Source: Jejuia sp. UBA6058 (GTDB taxonomy: Bacteria; Bacteroidota; Bacteroidia; Flavobacteriales; Flavobacteriaceae). From it: 64,000 nt of DNA. The notes below the pieces were generated by a model. It saw only the letters and a list, made by a program, of their open reading frames with translations. It was not told where the DNA came from and did no database searches. The stretch is from the NCBI GenBank assembly GCA_002428965.1, contig DIYI01000015.1, forward strand, positions 9,228 through 73,227, given 5' to 3'. Each line of letters starts with the position of its first letter. Within the stretch, counting starts at the first letter, position 1. Both the position numbers and the translations under genes were made by a program. This document shows positions 8,293 to 17,250 of the stretch, piece after piece.

Positions 8293-10719
8293 ATGTTTAA
8301 AAATTATATCAAAATAGCATTAAGAAACCTTTTGAGGCGTAAAAGTTTAACTTTTATAAATCTCGTGGGTCTCGCGACAGGTTTTGCGATAACATTGCTT
8401 ATAGCGCAGTATGTTCAATTTGAAAGAAGTTATGAGAGTTCGCATTCTAATGCGGACAGGATAGTACGCCTTACGCTGGATTATCTTACTGGAAATACTG
8501 TAACTACACAAGATAGTGAAATGTATCCAGCGGTAGGTCCAAAACTTAAAGCAGAGGTGCCAGAAGTTGAGTTTTACTCAAGAGTTTATGCTATTGGAGA
8601 GCCTAATTCTCCCATGCAGATAGGAGAGCAACAGTTTTTAATGAAAGAGCTTTACGCTGTAGACGCCGACTTCTTTAATATGTTTAATTATGAGCTTATG
8701 CATGGCGATAAAAATAAGCTCTTTGAAAAACCAAATGAAGCGGTAGTTACAGAGTCTATCGCCTTAAAATATTTTAATAGAACTAATGTTGTTGGAGAGG
8801 TTTTAAAATCACCTGGAGCCAACGGTGATATTTTGTATAACATAGTTGGTGTAACACACGATAGCCCACCAAATACACATCTTAAAGTCGATATGTTGGT
8901 GTCTTATCCAACCATGCTTTCTGATGCTGAAATGCTTAGGCGGCATGGGGAAAAGAAGGATAATTGGAATGGGAATAATTCATACATGTATGTGCAACTA
9001 GTTGAAGGGGCTGATTTCAATCATTTTACCTCGTCTTTAGACGACTTTACAAAACGGCTAATTACCGAAGAGAAGATAAAGAGTGAAGCTATAATAGGCC
9101 AAAAAATAACAGATATACACCTATACTCTAAAAAAACTTTTGAACCAGAACCTAATGGAGATGCCAGTTCTGTGTATTTTCTTTTTGCGGTAGCCGTGTT
9201 AATTATAATAAGTGCGTTTGTAAATTATATCAATTTAACCACCTCTCAAGCACTGGATAGAGCAAAAGAAGTTGGAGTGAAGAAAGTTTTAGGTTCTACT
9301 AAGAGTCAACTGCGACTTCAATTTTTAGTGGAGTCTATAATTTTAAATATTCTTGCTGGAGGTTTAGCAATAGGATTAATTGCGCTAGTAAAACCTAAAT
9401 TTATTGCTTTGGCAGGATTACCAGATGGTTTTGGCTTATTTACGAATATGTCATTTTGGTTGTTGCTCCTTTCTTTTATTGTAATTGGGGGTATTCTATC
9501 AGGATTGTACCCTGCGTTCGTTTTATCATCATTTAAACCTTCAACAATTTTAAAAGGTGATTTTTCGCATTCAATTAAAGGGAACCTATTACGCAAAGGT
9601 TTAGTGGTTTTTCAATTCGCTATAACTACGATTTTATTGATTCAAACATTTACAGTGAATCAACAAATAGACTTTTTGCGTGGTTTAGACCGTGGCGTTA
9701 ATGTGCAACAAAGTATAGTTGTGGAAGCGCCAGCGAAAAATGCAGCTCAAAATTACACAGCTTTCAAACAAAACTTATTGGCAAACTCCAATGTGAAAGC
9801 TGTAGCATTGTCGCATACTGTTCCAGGGCAACCTTCGGGAGCGTTAACAACCACGGCAGATATTCACATAACCGGAACAACACCAGATGCCTATCATAAC
9901 TTCTATCTTACATTTGTAGATAAAGATTATGTGCCACTATTAGGTGTTGAAATGGTGACAGGTTCAAACTTTGATGAAAGTACTACACCGCAGAAACTAG
10001 ATGTTCTTGTTAATGAAAAGTCTCTTGAAAAGTGGAACATAACCGACCCAGAATCGGCAATAGGCAAGAAGCTATCTTTTTGGGGAAATCAATGGAACAT
10101 AAAAGGCGTAGTTAAAAACTATCATCAACAATCACCAAAAACGCCTATGCTTCCTATGATTCATATTTATAACAATTATTTTAGGAGTTTAGCCATTGTA
10201 CAATTTGTTGGAGGATCACCAAGTGATAATCTTCAACAAGTAGAGAAGGAATTTAAGGCAATTTATCCAGGAGCACCTTTTTCCTATTTCTTTATGGATC
10301 AAGAATACGATAAGCAGTTTAAAGCTGAAGATCGTTTTAAAAGTGTGTTTATGGTTTTAACGGCTTTTTCAATACTGATTGCATGTTTAGGATTACTCGG
10401 TTTAGCTTCATTTTCAGTAGCTAAAAGAAGAAAGGAAATTGGAATAAGAAAGGTGGTTGGTGCAAGTACAGCTACGATTTTGATGTTGTTATCTAAAGAT
10501 TCTCTAAAAACTGTGCTTATTTCTGTAATTATAAGTATACCTATCACTTATTTATTACTTAACAATTGGTTGGATAATTTTGCTTACAAAGTAGATTTAA
10601 GCATATGGATGTTTTTGCTACCAGTGCTTTTAGTATTCCTTTTAGTACTGTTGTCCATAAGTTTTAAAACAGTTAAAACGGCACTTACTAACCCTGTAAA
10701 TAGTTTAAGGTCTGAATAA
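8293..10719 (+). CDS. FtsX/MacB-type ABC transporter permease 4 of 6
   Basis: An 808-residue member beginning MFKNYIKIALRNL and ending NPVNSLRSE. The post-helix-1 motif is SYESSHSNADRIVRL. The first coupling motif reads EVGVKKVLGS, with lysine in place of the arginine found in the other five; the second is the usual EIGIRKVVGA. This is one of the more diverged copies in the periplasmic regions, by eye. It is preceded by repeat copy B and followed by copy C. No damage to the frame is seen. Confidence 0.9.
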   Translation: MFKNYIKIALRNLLRRKSLTFINLVGLATGFAITLLIAQYVQFERSYESSHSNADRIVRLTLDYLTGNTVTTQDSEMYPAVGPKLKAEVPEVEFYSRVYAIGEPNSPMQIGEQQFLMKELYAVDADFFNMFNYELMHGDKNKLFEKPNEAVVTESIALKYFNRTNVVGEVLKSPGANGDILYNIVGVTHDSPPNTHLKVDMLVSYPTMLSDAEMLRRHGEKKDNWNGNNSYMYVQLVEGADFNHFTSSLDDFTKRLITEEKIKSEAIIGQKITDIHLYSKKTFEPEPNGDASSVYFLFAVAVLIIISAFVNYINLTTSQALDRAKEVGVKKVLGSTKSQLRLQFLVESIILNILAGGLAIGLIALVKPKFIALAGLPDGFGLFTNMSFWLLLLSFIVIGGILSGLYPAFVLSSFKPSTILKGDFSHSIKGNLLRKGLVVFQFAITTILLIQTFTVNQQIDFLRGLDRGVNVQQSIVVEAPAKNAAQNYTAFKQNLLANSNVKAVALSHTVPGQPSGALTTTADIHITGTTPDAYHNFYLTFVDKDYVPLLGVEMVTGSNFDESTTPQKLDVLVNEKSLEKWNITDPESAIGKKLSFWGNQWNIKGVVKNYHQQSPKTPMLPMIHIYNNYFRSLAIVQFVGGSPSDNLQQVEKEFKAIYPGAPFSYFFMDQEYDKQFKAEDRFKSVFMVLTAFSILIACLGLLGLASFSVAKRRKEIGIRKVVGASTATILMLLSKDSLKTVLISVIISIPITYLLLNNWLDNFAYKVDLSIWMFLLPVLLVFLLVLLSISFKTVKTALTNPVNSLRSE

Positions 10720-10739
10720 ATTTCATCAATAATCAACCT

Positions 10740-10766
10740 GTGCTGAACTCGTTTCAGTATCAAAAA
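10740..10766 (+). repeat. Short dispersed repeat, copy C
   Basis: GTGCTGAACTCGTTTCAGTA followed by TCAAAAA; it differs from copy A by one base over the 27-nt core and ends 9 nt before the ATG of permease 5. Confidence 0.7.
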
Positions 10767-10775
10767 TAAATCATT

Positions 10776-13208
10776 ATGCTAAGGAATTATTTTAAAATCG
10801 CATGGCGAAACTTAATTAAGAATAAAGGTTTTACGGCAATAAATATTATAGGCTTATCTCTTGGAATTGGCTGTTTTATTATGATTTCTATGTATGTAGT
10901 AGATGAATTAAGCTATGACAGATTTCATGAAAAAGCCAGTAGAATTTATCGCATTAATTCTGATATTCTTTTTGGAGGAACAGAGTTGAACATCGCAGTT
11001 ACTTCAGACCCCATGGGAGAAACGCTTAAGAATGATTATGCTGAGGTAGAAAATTTTACTAGGCTATATGCTGCTAATGGTTCAAAACTTGTTAAGAAAG
11101 GAAATGATTTTATAAATGAAAGGGCTGTGGCTCATGCAGATTCTACACTTTTTGATGTATTTACTCTTCCCGCTATAGTAGGAGACACGAAAATTGCATT
11201 AAAAGCGCCCAATTCTGTAGTATTAACCGAAAGCGCCGCCAAACGTTATTTTGGTAGCGCTAGTATGGCAATTGGGCAAACTATAGAGACAAATGACAAT
11301 TCTAAAACACTTTATAATGTAACTGCGGTTATTGAAGATATTCCAAAGAATTCCCATTTCAATTTCGATTTTTTCTTTTCCATGTCCAATATAAATTATA
11401 CAATGGGTAATTTTCTTAGTCATAACTTTTATACCTTCATTTTGTTAAGAGAAGGTACGGATTATAAAAAAGTTGATGAGAAATTTGCTGAGGTTATAGA
11501 TAAATATTTGATACCACAAGCGGCGCAATTCATGCAGATAAAAACACTAGATGAGTTTGAAGCAAGTGGTAATAAACTAGAGTATTCATTAATACCATTA
11601 ACAGACATTCATTTACATTCTAAACAGGATGCGGAGCTAGGAGTAAATGGTAATATTCAATACGTCTATGTGTTTTCGGCTATTGCACTATTCATCTTGC
11701 TAATTGCTTGTATAAATTTTATGAATTTAACAACGGCTAAATCTTCTGGAAGGGCAAAAGAAGTTGGAATCCGAAAAGTTTTGGGTTCGGAGAAGAAAGC
11801 CCTTATTAGTCAGTTTTTAACCGAATCTACATTAATTTCATACCTGTCTATAGCATTAGCATTGGTGCTTGTATGGGCAACTTTAGGAATGTTTAATAGT
11901 GTTTCAGGTAAGTCACTTGTGTTCTCTAGTCTTTATAGTTCAAAATTTCTTTTGTTTTTATTGTTGTTGCCGCTAGGTGTAGGTCTTCTAGCGGGTATTT
12001 ATCCGGCTTTTTTCTTATCTGCTTTTACGCCTATAAAGGTGCTAAAAGGAAAGCTTTCAATAGGACATAAAAAGAATACGCTTCGAAATTTTTTAGTTGT
12101 TTTTCAGTTTGCAACTTCAATTATTCTTATTGTAGGAACTATTGTTATATACAAGCAAATAGCACATATTCAAGCGGCAAATATAGGTTTTAATAAAGAT
12201 CGCGTTTTAGTTGTGACCAATACAGGAGTTCCTTTTAATTCCAGAATATCGTTGCAGAATGAAATTAAGAAATTGGCGGAAGTTAAATCAGCCTCATTTG
12301 CAGGATATATACCCGTATCCAGTTCTTCAAGATCCGACACCACCTTTTCTACAGATGTAGTTATGACACAAGAGAATGGTTTTAATATGCAATATTGGAA
12401 TGTAGATTATGAATATTTAAGTACAATTGGGATGGAGATTAAAGAGGGGCGAAATTTTTCTAGGGAGTTTGGTTCCGACTCTACGGCAATTATTTTAAAT
12501 GAAACAGCTGTAAAACTTGCAGGTTTTGACAACCCTATTGGGAAGAAAATTTATACTACAGATGGTAGTGGTAATAACATTACCAAAACAATTATAGGTG
12601 TGGTTAAGAATTTTAATTTTGAATCGCTACGTGAAGATGTAGCTGCTTTAAGTTTTACTCTTGGAAATAATAGTTGGGCGTCTGCCTACCGGTTTAATAC
12701 TACTGATATAAGCGGATTGATCAATATAATTGAAGATAAGTACAAGGCAATAGCACCAGGAATGCCTTTTGAGTATGAGTTTTTAGATGAAGCTTTTGAT
12801 AATATGTACCGTCAAGAAATGCGGGTAGGTAAGGTAGCATTGTCGTTTGCAATTCTTGCCATAATAATTGCATGTTTAGGCTTATTTGGTTTGGCAACTT
12901 ATATTGCAGAACAACGTACCAAAGAAATAGGTGTTAGAAAAGTATTGGGTGCTTCGGTAACTAATATTGTTAAAATGCTCTCTATAGATTTTGTAAAATT
13001 GGTTTTACTATCATTTATAATAGCAACCCCTATAGCTTGGTGGTTTATGTCCAAATGGCTAGAAGATTTTGCATACAAGATAAACTTAAGTTGGTGGATT
13101 TTCGCGGCAACAGGTGTAATTGCATTAATAATTGCTTTAGGAACTTTAAGTTTTCAGGCTGTTAAAGCTGCAATAGCAAATCCTGTAAATAGTTTACGGT
13201 CAGAATAA
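10776..13208 (+). CDS. FtsX/MacB-type ABC transporter permease 5 of 6
   Basis: An 810-residue paralogue beginning MLRNYFKIAWRNL and ending NPVNSLRSE. It carries the clearest post-helix-1 motif of the set, DELSYDRFHEKASRIYRI. Coupling motifs are EVGIRKVLGS and EIGVRKVLGA. Its second-half segment IAEQRTKEIGVRKVLGAS closely matches the same region of permease 1, suggesting these two C-terminal halves are closer to each other than to the rest. It starts 56 nt after permease 4, with repeat copy C in the gap. Confidence 0.9.
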   Translation: MLRNYFKIAWRNLIKNKGFTAINIIGLSLGIGCFIMISMYVVDELSYDRFHEKASRIYRINSDILFGGTELNIAVTSDPMGETLKNDYAEVENFTRLYAANGSKLVKKGNDFINERAVAHADSTLFDVFTLPAIVGDTKIALKAPNSVVLTESAAKRYFGSASMAIGQTIETNDNSKTLYNVTAVIEDIPKNSHFNFDFFFSMSNINYTMGNFLSHNFYTFILLREGTDYKKVDEKFAEVIDKYLIPQAAQFMQIKTLDEFEASGNKLEYSLIPLTDIHLHSKQDAELGVNGNIQYVYVFSAIALFILLIACINFMNLTTAKSSGRAKEVGIRKVLGSEKKALISQFLTESTLISYLSIALALVLVWATLGMFNSVSGKSLVFSSLYSSKFLLFLLLLPLGVGLLAGIYPAFFLSAFTPIKVLKGKLSIGHKKNTLRNFLVVFQFATSIILIVGTIVIYKQIAHIQAANIGFNKDRVLVVTNTGVPFNSRISLQNEIKKLAEVKSASFAGYIPVSSSSRSDTTFSTDVVMTQENGFNMQYWNVDYEYLSTIGMEIKEGRNFSREFGSDSTAIILNETAVKLAGFDNPIGKKIYTTDGSGNNITKTIIGVVKNFNFESLREDVAALSFTLGNNSWASAYRFNTTDISGLINIIEDKYKAIAPGMPFEYEFLDEAFDNMYRQEMRVGKVALSFAILAIIIACLGLFGLATYIAEQRTKEIGVRKVLGASVTNIVKMLSIDFVKLVLLSFIIATPIAWWFMSKWLEDFAYKINLSWWIFAATGVIALIIALGTLSFQAVKAAIANPVNSLRSE

Positions 13209-13231
13209 ATGCATTAAATAAGGAAAATACT

Positions 13232-15637
13232 ATGCTAAAAACCTACTTCAAAATCGCATGGCGAAATTTAAAGAAGAACCGCCTTTATACGATTATAAAT
13301 GTTGTAGGTTTATTTGCAGGAATAAGTTTTGCATTATTAATTGCGGTTTTTGTTTGGCAGGAATTACAAGGCAATAAAACCCTAAAAAACGCTAACGCAC
13401 AATACATTCTTACCAGCAATTGGAAGGATCCGAACATGGGGGTAGATTTTGCAACTATTGGTCCTTTAGCTGAGAGACTTAAAGAAGAATATCCTCATTT
13501 GGTTAAAGACTTCTACAGATGGGATGGTATAACTTGCATCATTAAAAAGGGCACCGAAAATTTTAGAGAAGGCATTCAATTGGGTGATGAGAGTTTGCTT
13601 AGTATGTATGGTTTTAGATTATCTCAAGGTAATGCAAAAACGGCCTTTAACAATCCAAATAGTGCTGTAATAAAAGAAGAAAAGGCTTTAAAGTTTTTTG
13701 GGAAAACTGATGTTGTTGGTGAGACTTTGTCAATTAAGAATTTTGAAGGCAATTATCAGGAATTCACAGTTACAGGTGTTTTAGAAAAAATGCCTGAAAA
13801 CTCTGTTGCACCTATTATAAACAAACAAAGTAACGGAGTTTTTATTGCTAAAAATTCAGCTGATTTTTTCAATAGGGCCAATTTTCAAGACTGGAACTTG
13901 CCTATATTTTGCTGTTATGTACAACTGCAACCTAACTTGAGTACCCAAGATTTACAAATTCCTATTAAAAGTCTAATAGAAAAGCATACTTCAGAAACGA
14001 TTCAGACCAATCTTGAAGTAGTTCCTGTAAAACTTACTGATTATTATTTAAATAGAAACGATGGAGGTTTAAAGCAGATGTTATACACCTTGTCTTTTGT
14101 CGGTGTTTTTATTATCCTGATGGCGATTATAAATTTTATAAATATTGCGATTGGACATTCTGGAAGTAGAACCAAAGAAATTGGTGTGCGTAAGGTTTTA
14201 GGTGGACAACAAAAACAACTAATCTTTCAGTTTTTATCAGAATCTGTTGTATTAGTAGGCATTGCAACGGTGTTATCTTGTATGGCTTATCCTGTTTTTA
14301 GTGGTTGGTTTTCAAGTTTGGTAGGGAAACAGTTACTATCACTTTCAGAGCTTCCTCTATATTTTCTTTTTATTCCATTTTTGTTCATTCTAGTAATAGG
14401 CTTACTTTCTGGATTTTATCCAGCGTTTGTGCTGTCTTCATTTAAATCCATTGACGCACTTCAGGGTAGATTTAAGATTGGTGTTAAAGGACAGTTTCTT
14501 CGTAAATCTTTATTGTGCTTTCAGTATGTCACAGCACTTGTGGTATTGATAGTTGCTATTTTGGTAACGCAACAAGTCAATAATTTTTTTGGTAAAGGTT
14601 TGGGTTACGATAAAGAGTTTGTGCTTACCACACCTGTTCCAAGGGATTGGAGTTTGGAAGGTGTTCAAAAAATGCTAACATACAGGGATGAGCTCTCAAA
14701 ATTACCATCAGTTGAAAATGTTAGTCTTTCATATGAAATTCCTAATGGGAACAATGGTTTTCAACTCGCAGTCAATAGAATAGGTGAAAATCATCAGGAT
14801 TTTTTTGCCTCTCAAGGATTAGTAGGAGATGAGGCTTATTTTGAAACGTACGGTATTCCTATAATCGCTGGTGATTTTTTAGCCTCAGGAGAACAAAATC
14901 CCAATTATGTACTTATTAATGAAAAGGCTCTTTCAACCTATGGTTTCGTGAACGCAAAAGATGCTATCGGACAAAATTTAAAGGTTGCAGGAGAAGAGGA
15001 GATGCTCACTATAAAAGGGGTTACTGCAGATTTTTATTTTGAATCTATGCAAAGCGTCATTAAACCTCAGCTCTTTTTTAGTGTTAGCGCGCTTCATAAT
15101 TATAGATATTTATCCTTTAAATTGATACCAGGGAATATAAATGAAAGTATAACAGAGATTCAAGAAAAATGGCAAGCACTTATTCCTAACGCACCTTTTG
15201 ATTACGAATTTATAGATGAAACTTTAGCGAGTTTATATGAGCGCGAACTTCAACTAAAAAATGCCACATACACAGCTTCTATACTATCTTTAGTTGTTGC
15301 GCTTTTAGGTATATTCGGGATGGTATCTTTAACTATTTCTAGAAGGTTGAAGGAAATAGGAGTGCGCAAAGTATTAGGAGCTTCACTACCTCACATTAGT
15401 TTTCTGTTTATTAAAGATTTTTTAATTGTTTTCGGTATTTCAATATGTATAGCTTGCCCCGTTGCTTACTTTTTAACCAGCCAATGGTTGGCAAACTATT
15501 CACATAAAATTACCATAGGTTTTGGACCGTTTTTAGTTGGCATTTTGTTGATTGGAGGTGTTACAATACTGTTAGCAATACTACAAACTCTAAAAACTGC
15601 AATTACGAACCCTTCTGATTTTCTTCGCACAGAATAA
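13232..15637 (+). CDS. FtsX/MacB-type ABC transporter permease 6 of 6
   Basis: An 801-residue permease and the most divergent at both ends. It begins MLKTYFKIAWRNL but continues after helix 1 with QELQGNKTLKNANAQYI, so the YDxxH...RIYR motif is absent, and it ends NPSDFLRTE instead of NPV(K/N)SLR. Coupling motifs EIGVRKVLGG and EIGVRKVLGA are intact and the frame is open throughout. It starts 23 nt after permease 5 and is followed by a strong inverted repeat that probably closes this part of the operon. Confidence 0.9.
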   Translation: MLKTYFKIAWRNLKKNRLYTIINVVGLFAGISFALLIAVFVWQELQGNKTLKNANAQYILTSNWKDPNMGVDFATIGPLAERLKEEYPHLVKDFYRWDGITCIIKKGTENFREGIQLGDESLLSMYGFRLSQGNAKTAFNNPNSAVIKEEKALKFFGKTDVVGETLSIKNFEGNYQEFTVTGVLEKMPENSVAPIINKQSNGVFIAKNSADFFNRANFQDWNLPIFCCYVQLQPNLSTQDLQIPIKSLIEKHTSETIQTNLEVVPVKLTDYYLNRNDGGLKQMLYTLSFVGVFIILMAIINFINIAIGHSGSRTKEIGVRKVLGGQQKQLIFQFLSESVVLVGIATVLSCMAYPVFSGWFSSLVGKQLLSLSELPLYFLFIPFLFILVIGLLSGFYPAFVLSSFKSIDALQGRFKIGVKGQFLRKSLLCFQYVTALVVLIVAILVTQQVNNFFGKGLGYDKEFVLTTPVPRDWSLEGVQKMLTYRDELSKLPSVENVSLSYEIPNGNNGFQLAVNRIGENHQDFFASQGLVGDEAYFETYGIPIIAGDFLASGEQNPNYVLINEKALSTYGFVNAKDAIGQNLKVAGEEEMLTIKGVTADFYFESMQSVIKPQLFFSVSALHNYRYLSFKLIPGNINESITEIQEKWQALIPNAPFDYEFIDETLASLYERELQLKNATYTASILSLVVALLGIFGMVSLTISRRLKEIGVRKVLGASLPHISFLFIKDFLIVFGISICIACPVAYFLTSQWLANYSHKITIGFGPFLVGILLIGGVTILLAILQTLKTAITNPSDFLRTE

Positions 15638-15651
15638 ATCTTAGGTATTGG

Positions 15652-15695
15652 AAGTGTTCGGTTTTGAACAAAATGTGTTTCAAAACCGAACACTT
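15652..15695 (+). terminator. Long perfect hairpin after permease 6
   Basis: A perfect 17-bp inverted repeat (15652-15668 with 15679-15695, stem sequence AAGTGTTCGGTTTTGAA) encloses a 10-nt loop, 14 nt after the permease stop. Only TTGG follows rather than a long T-run, so it is either a weak terminator or an mRNA 3'-end stabiliser. Confidence 0.6.
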
Positions 15696-15707
15696 TTGGT
15701 TGTTGTT

Positions 15708-15746
15708 AAAAAATTAAAATACTGAAAATCAATATTTTAATTTTTT
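15708..15746 (+). terminator. AT-only inverted repeat, possible second termination hairpin
   Basis: AAAAAATTAAAATA (15708-15721) pairs perfectly with TATTTTAATTTTTT (15733-15746), giving a 14-bp A/T stem with an 11-nt loop and a closing T-run. It directly follows the GC-containing hairpin, so the two may work in tandem. Confidence 0.4.
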
Positions 15747-15817
15747 GGCATCATCTTCACTATATATCTGTCAAATAGACATAAGTGAATCAATCATCTT
15801 TCAAAAGAAATAATATT

Positions 15818-16561
15818 ATGACACATTTAGTAAAACTTATTGTAGCGGCTTTAATCTTAATAAGTCAAGTTGTATTAGGGCAAACAAAGACAACTGTAGG
15901 ATCATTTAATAAGGTAATTATAAGTCCACACATTGAAACGACCTTTGTTCAAGGTGAAGAAGAATCGGTTACCATTCTTGAAAATAGATTATCCAATGAC
16001 AAAGTAAATATTGAAGTAAAAAGTGGAACGCTTAGAGTATACCTTGATGATGCCAAAGTAACAACGAAGCACAAAAAAGTAGTTAGAAATGGCATGAAAA
16101 TTAAAGAGCCTATTTATAAAGGCAAAGTTTTAACTATAAGAATTACTTATAAAAATTTGGATAATTTATCACTTAGAGGTGAGCAGAAGACTTTATGTAC
16201 TAATCTTATTAATACGGATAACTTTTATCTTAAGATCTATGGCGAATCACAGGTGACTTTTAATAATGTTAACTTTAAAGAATTTGATGTTGACATTTAT
16301 GGCGAGAGTAAATTAACCGTTTTGAAAGGTAAGGTGGAGCAGCAAAATATAACATCTTATGGTGAAAGTGAAATAAACCTTGTAGGTGTTGATAATTCAG
16401 TATCAAAACTTAAAGCTTATGGGGAAGCAGAATTTAAAGTAATGACTTCCGATCTCATAAAATTTACTGCTTATGGAGAAGCAGAAGTGTTTTATAAAGG
16501 AAATCCAGATATCGATAGAGGTTTAAGCTTTGGAGAATCAAGAATTAGTCAAATAAATTAA
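15818..16561 (+). CDS. Exported GIN-type (DUF2807-like) beta-helix protein with YGES repeats
   Basis: The frame is open from 15785; ATG 15818 is preferred because a clean signal peptide follows (MTHLVKLIVAALILISQVVLGQ). The 247-residue product has a beta-rich N-terminal half and then a series of about 20-residue repeats, each with YGES or YGEA: counted from 15785 they fall at residues 152, 172, 192, 212 and 230, with a degenerate RGEQ near 131 and FGES at 249. This regular spacing is what a right-handed beta-helix would give and matches GIN/DUF2807 'auto-transporter adhesin head' proteins of Bacteroidota. It lies between the permeases and the second ATPase, whose start is 1 nt beyond its stop, so it is likely translated with it. 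Function is unknown. Confidence 0.75.
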   Translation: MTHLVKLIVAALILISQVVLGQTKTTVGSFNKVIISPHIETTFVQGEEESVTILENRLSNDKVNIEVKSGTLRVYLDDAKVTTKHKKVVRNGMKIKEPIYKGKVLTIRITYKNLDNLSLRGEQKTLCTNLINTDNFYLKIYGESQVTFNNVNFKEFDVDIYGESKLTVLKGKVEQQNITSYGESEINLVGVDNSVSKLKAYGEAEFKVMTSDLIKFTAYGEAEVFYKGNPDIDRGLSFGESRISQIN

Positions 16562-16562
16562 A

Positions 16563-17240
16563 ATGACAGAAACAATTTTAAAATTAAGTCAAGCAACGAA
16601 AGAAGTTAATTCTGGAAGTAATAAAATAGCATTACTTGACAACCTAAACTTTGAAGTAAAGGAAGGCGAATTTATATCACTCATGGGGCCTTCGGGCTCT
16701 GGTAAGTCTACCTTGTTAAACTGTATTGGAATGCTAGATAATTTTACTGGCGGTGGTTATGTGTTTTTAAATCAGCCTGTGCACAGTATGAAAGAACGCA
16801 ACAGATCAAAATTATATAAAGAATATATAGGCTTTGTATTTCAAGCGTACCACTTAATTGACGAGTTGAATGTATGGGAGAATATTGAAACACCTTTGCT
16901 ATATAAAAATATTAAGTCTTCTGAACGTAAAGCTCTTGTGGCGGATATGTTAGATCGTTTTAATATTGTGGGTAAAAAAGATTTATTTCCCATGCAATTA
17001 AGTGGTGGACAACAACAATTGGTAGGTATCGCAAGAGCTCTAATTGGAAAACCAAAGCTATTACTTGCTGATGAACCTACTGGCAATCTCAACTCAAAAC
17101 AAAGCACTGAAATTATGGAGTTGTTTTCAGATTTGAATAAAGAAGGGGTTACTATAATTCAAGCTACACATTCTGAAAAAAATGCCTCTTATGGTTCGCG
17201 AATTATAAATCTACTGGACGGAAAAATAGTCTCAGATTAA
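16563..17240 (+). CDS. LolD/MacB-type ABC ATPase with altered signature and D-loop
   Basis: A 225-residue ABC ATPase paralogous to the one at 123-800. Walker A GPSGSGKST is at residues 42-50, Q-loop Q94, LSGGQ 146-150, Walker B with catalytic E171, and switch histidine H203. Two positions depart from the family: the residue after LSGGQQQ is leucine (L153) instead of arginine, and the D-loop reads NLNS with N177 in place of aspartate. ATP binding should be intact; hydrolysis or dimer coupling could be changed. It is followed after 10 nt by the TolC-family gene and belongs to the same exporter locus. It may pair with the first ATPase or drive some of the six permeases. Confidence 0.9.
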   Translation: MTETILKLSQATKEVNSGSNKIALLDNLNFEVKEGEFISLMGPSGSGKSTLLNCIGMLDNFTGGGYVFLNQPVHSMKERNRSKLYKEYIGFVFQAYHLIDELNVWENIETPLLYKNIKSSERKALVADMLDRFNIVGKKDLFPMQLSGGQQQLVGIARALIGKPKLLLADEPTGNLNSKQSTEIMELFSDLNKEGVTIIQATHSEKNASYGSRIINLLDGKIVSD

Positions 17241-17250
17241 TAAAGAAGAT

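Noticed and set aside
908..10766. CRISPR array or IS ends formed by the three short repeats
   Set aside because: The copies are kilobases apart with no spacer-like units, and no transposase or cas gene lies near them.
13232..15637. Permease 6 as a degenerate or truncated copy
   Set aside because: It has full length, an open frame and both coupling motifs; only terminal motifs differ.
16563..17240. Possibility that the second ATPase is a pseudogene
   Set aside because: Apart from two unusual residues all nucleotide-binding motifs and the full length are intact, so it is more likely altered than dead.
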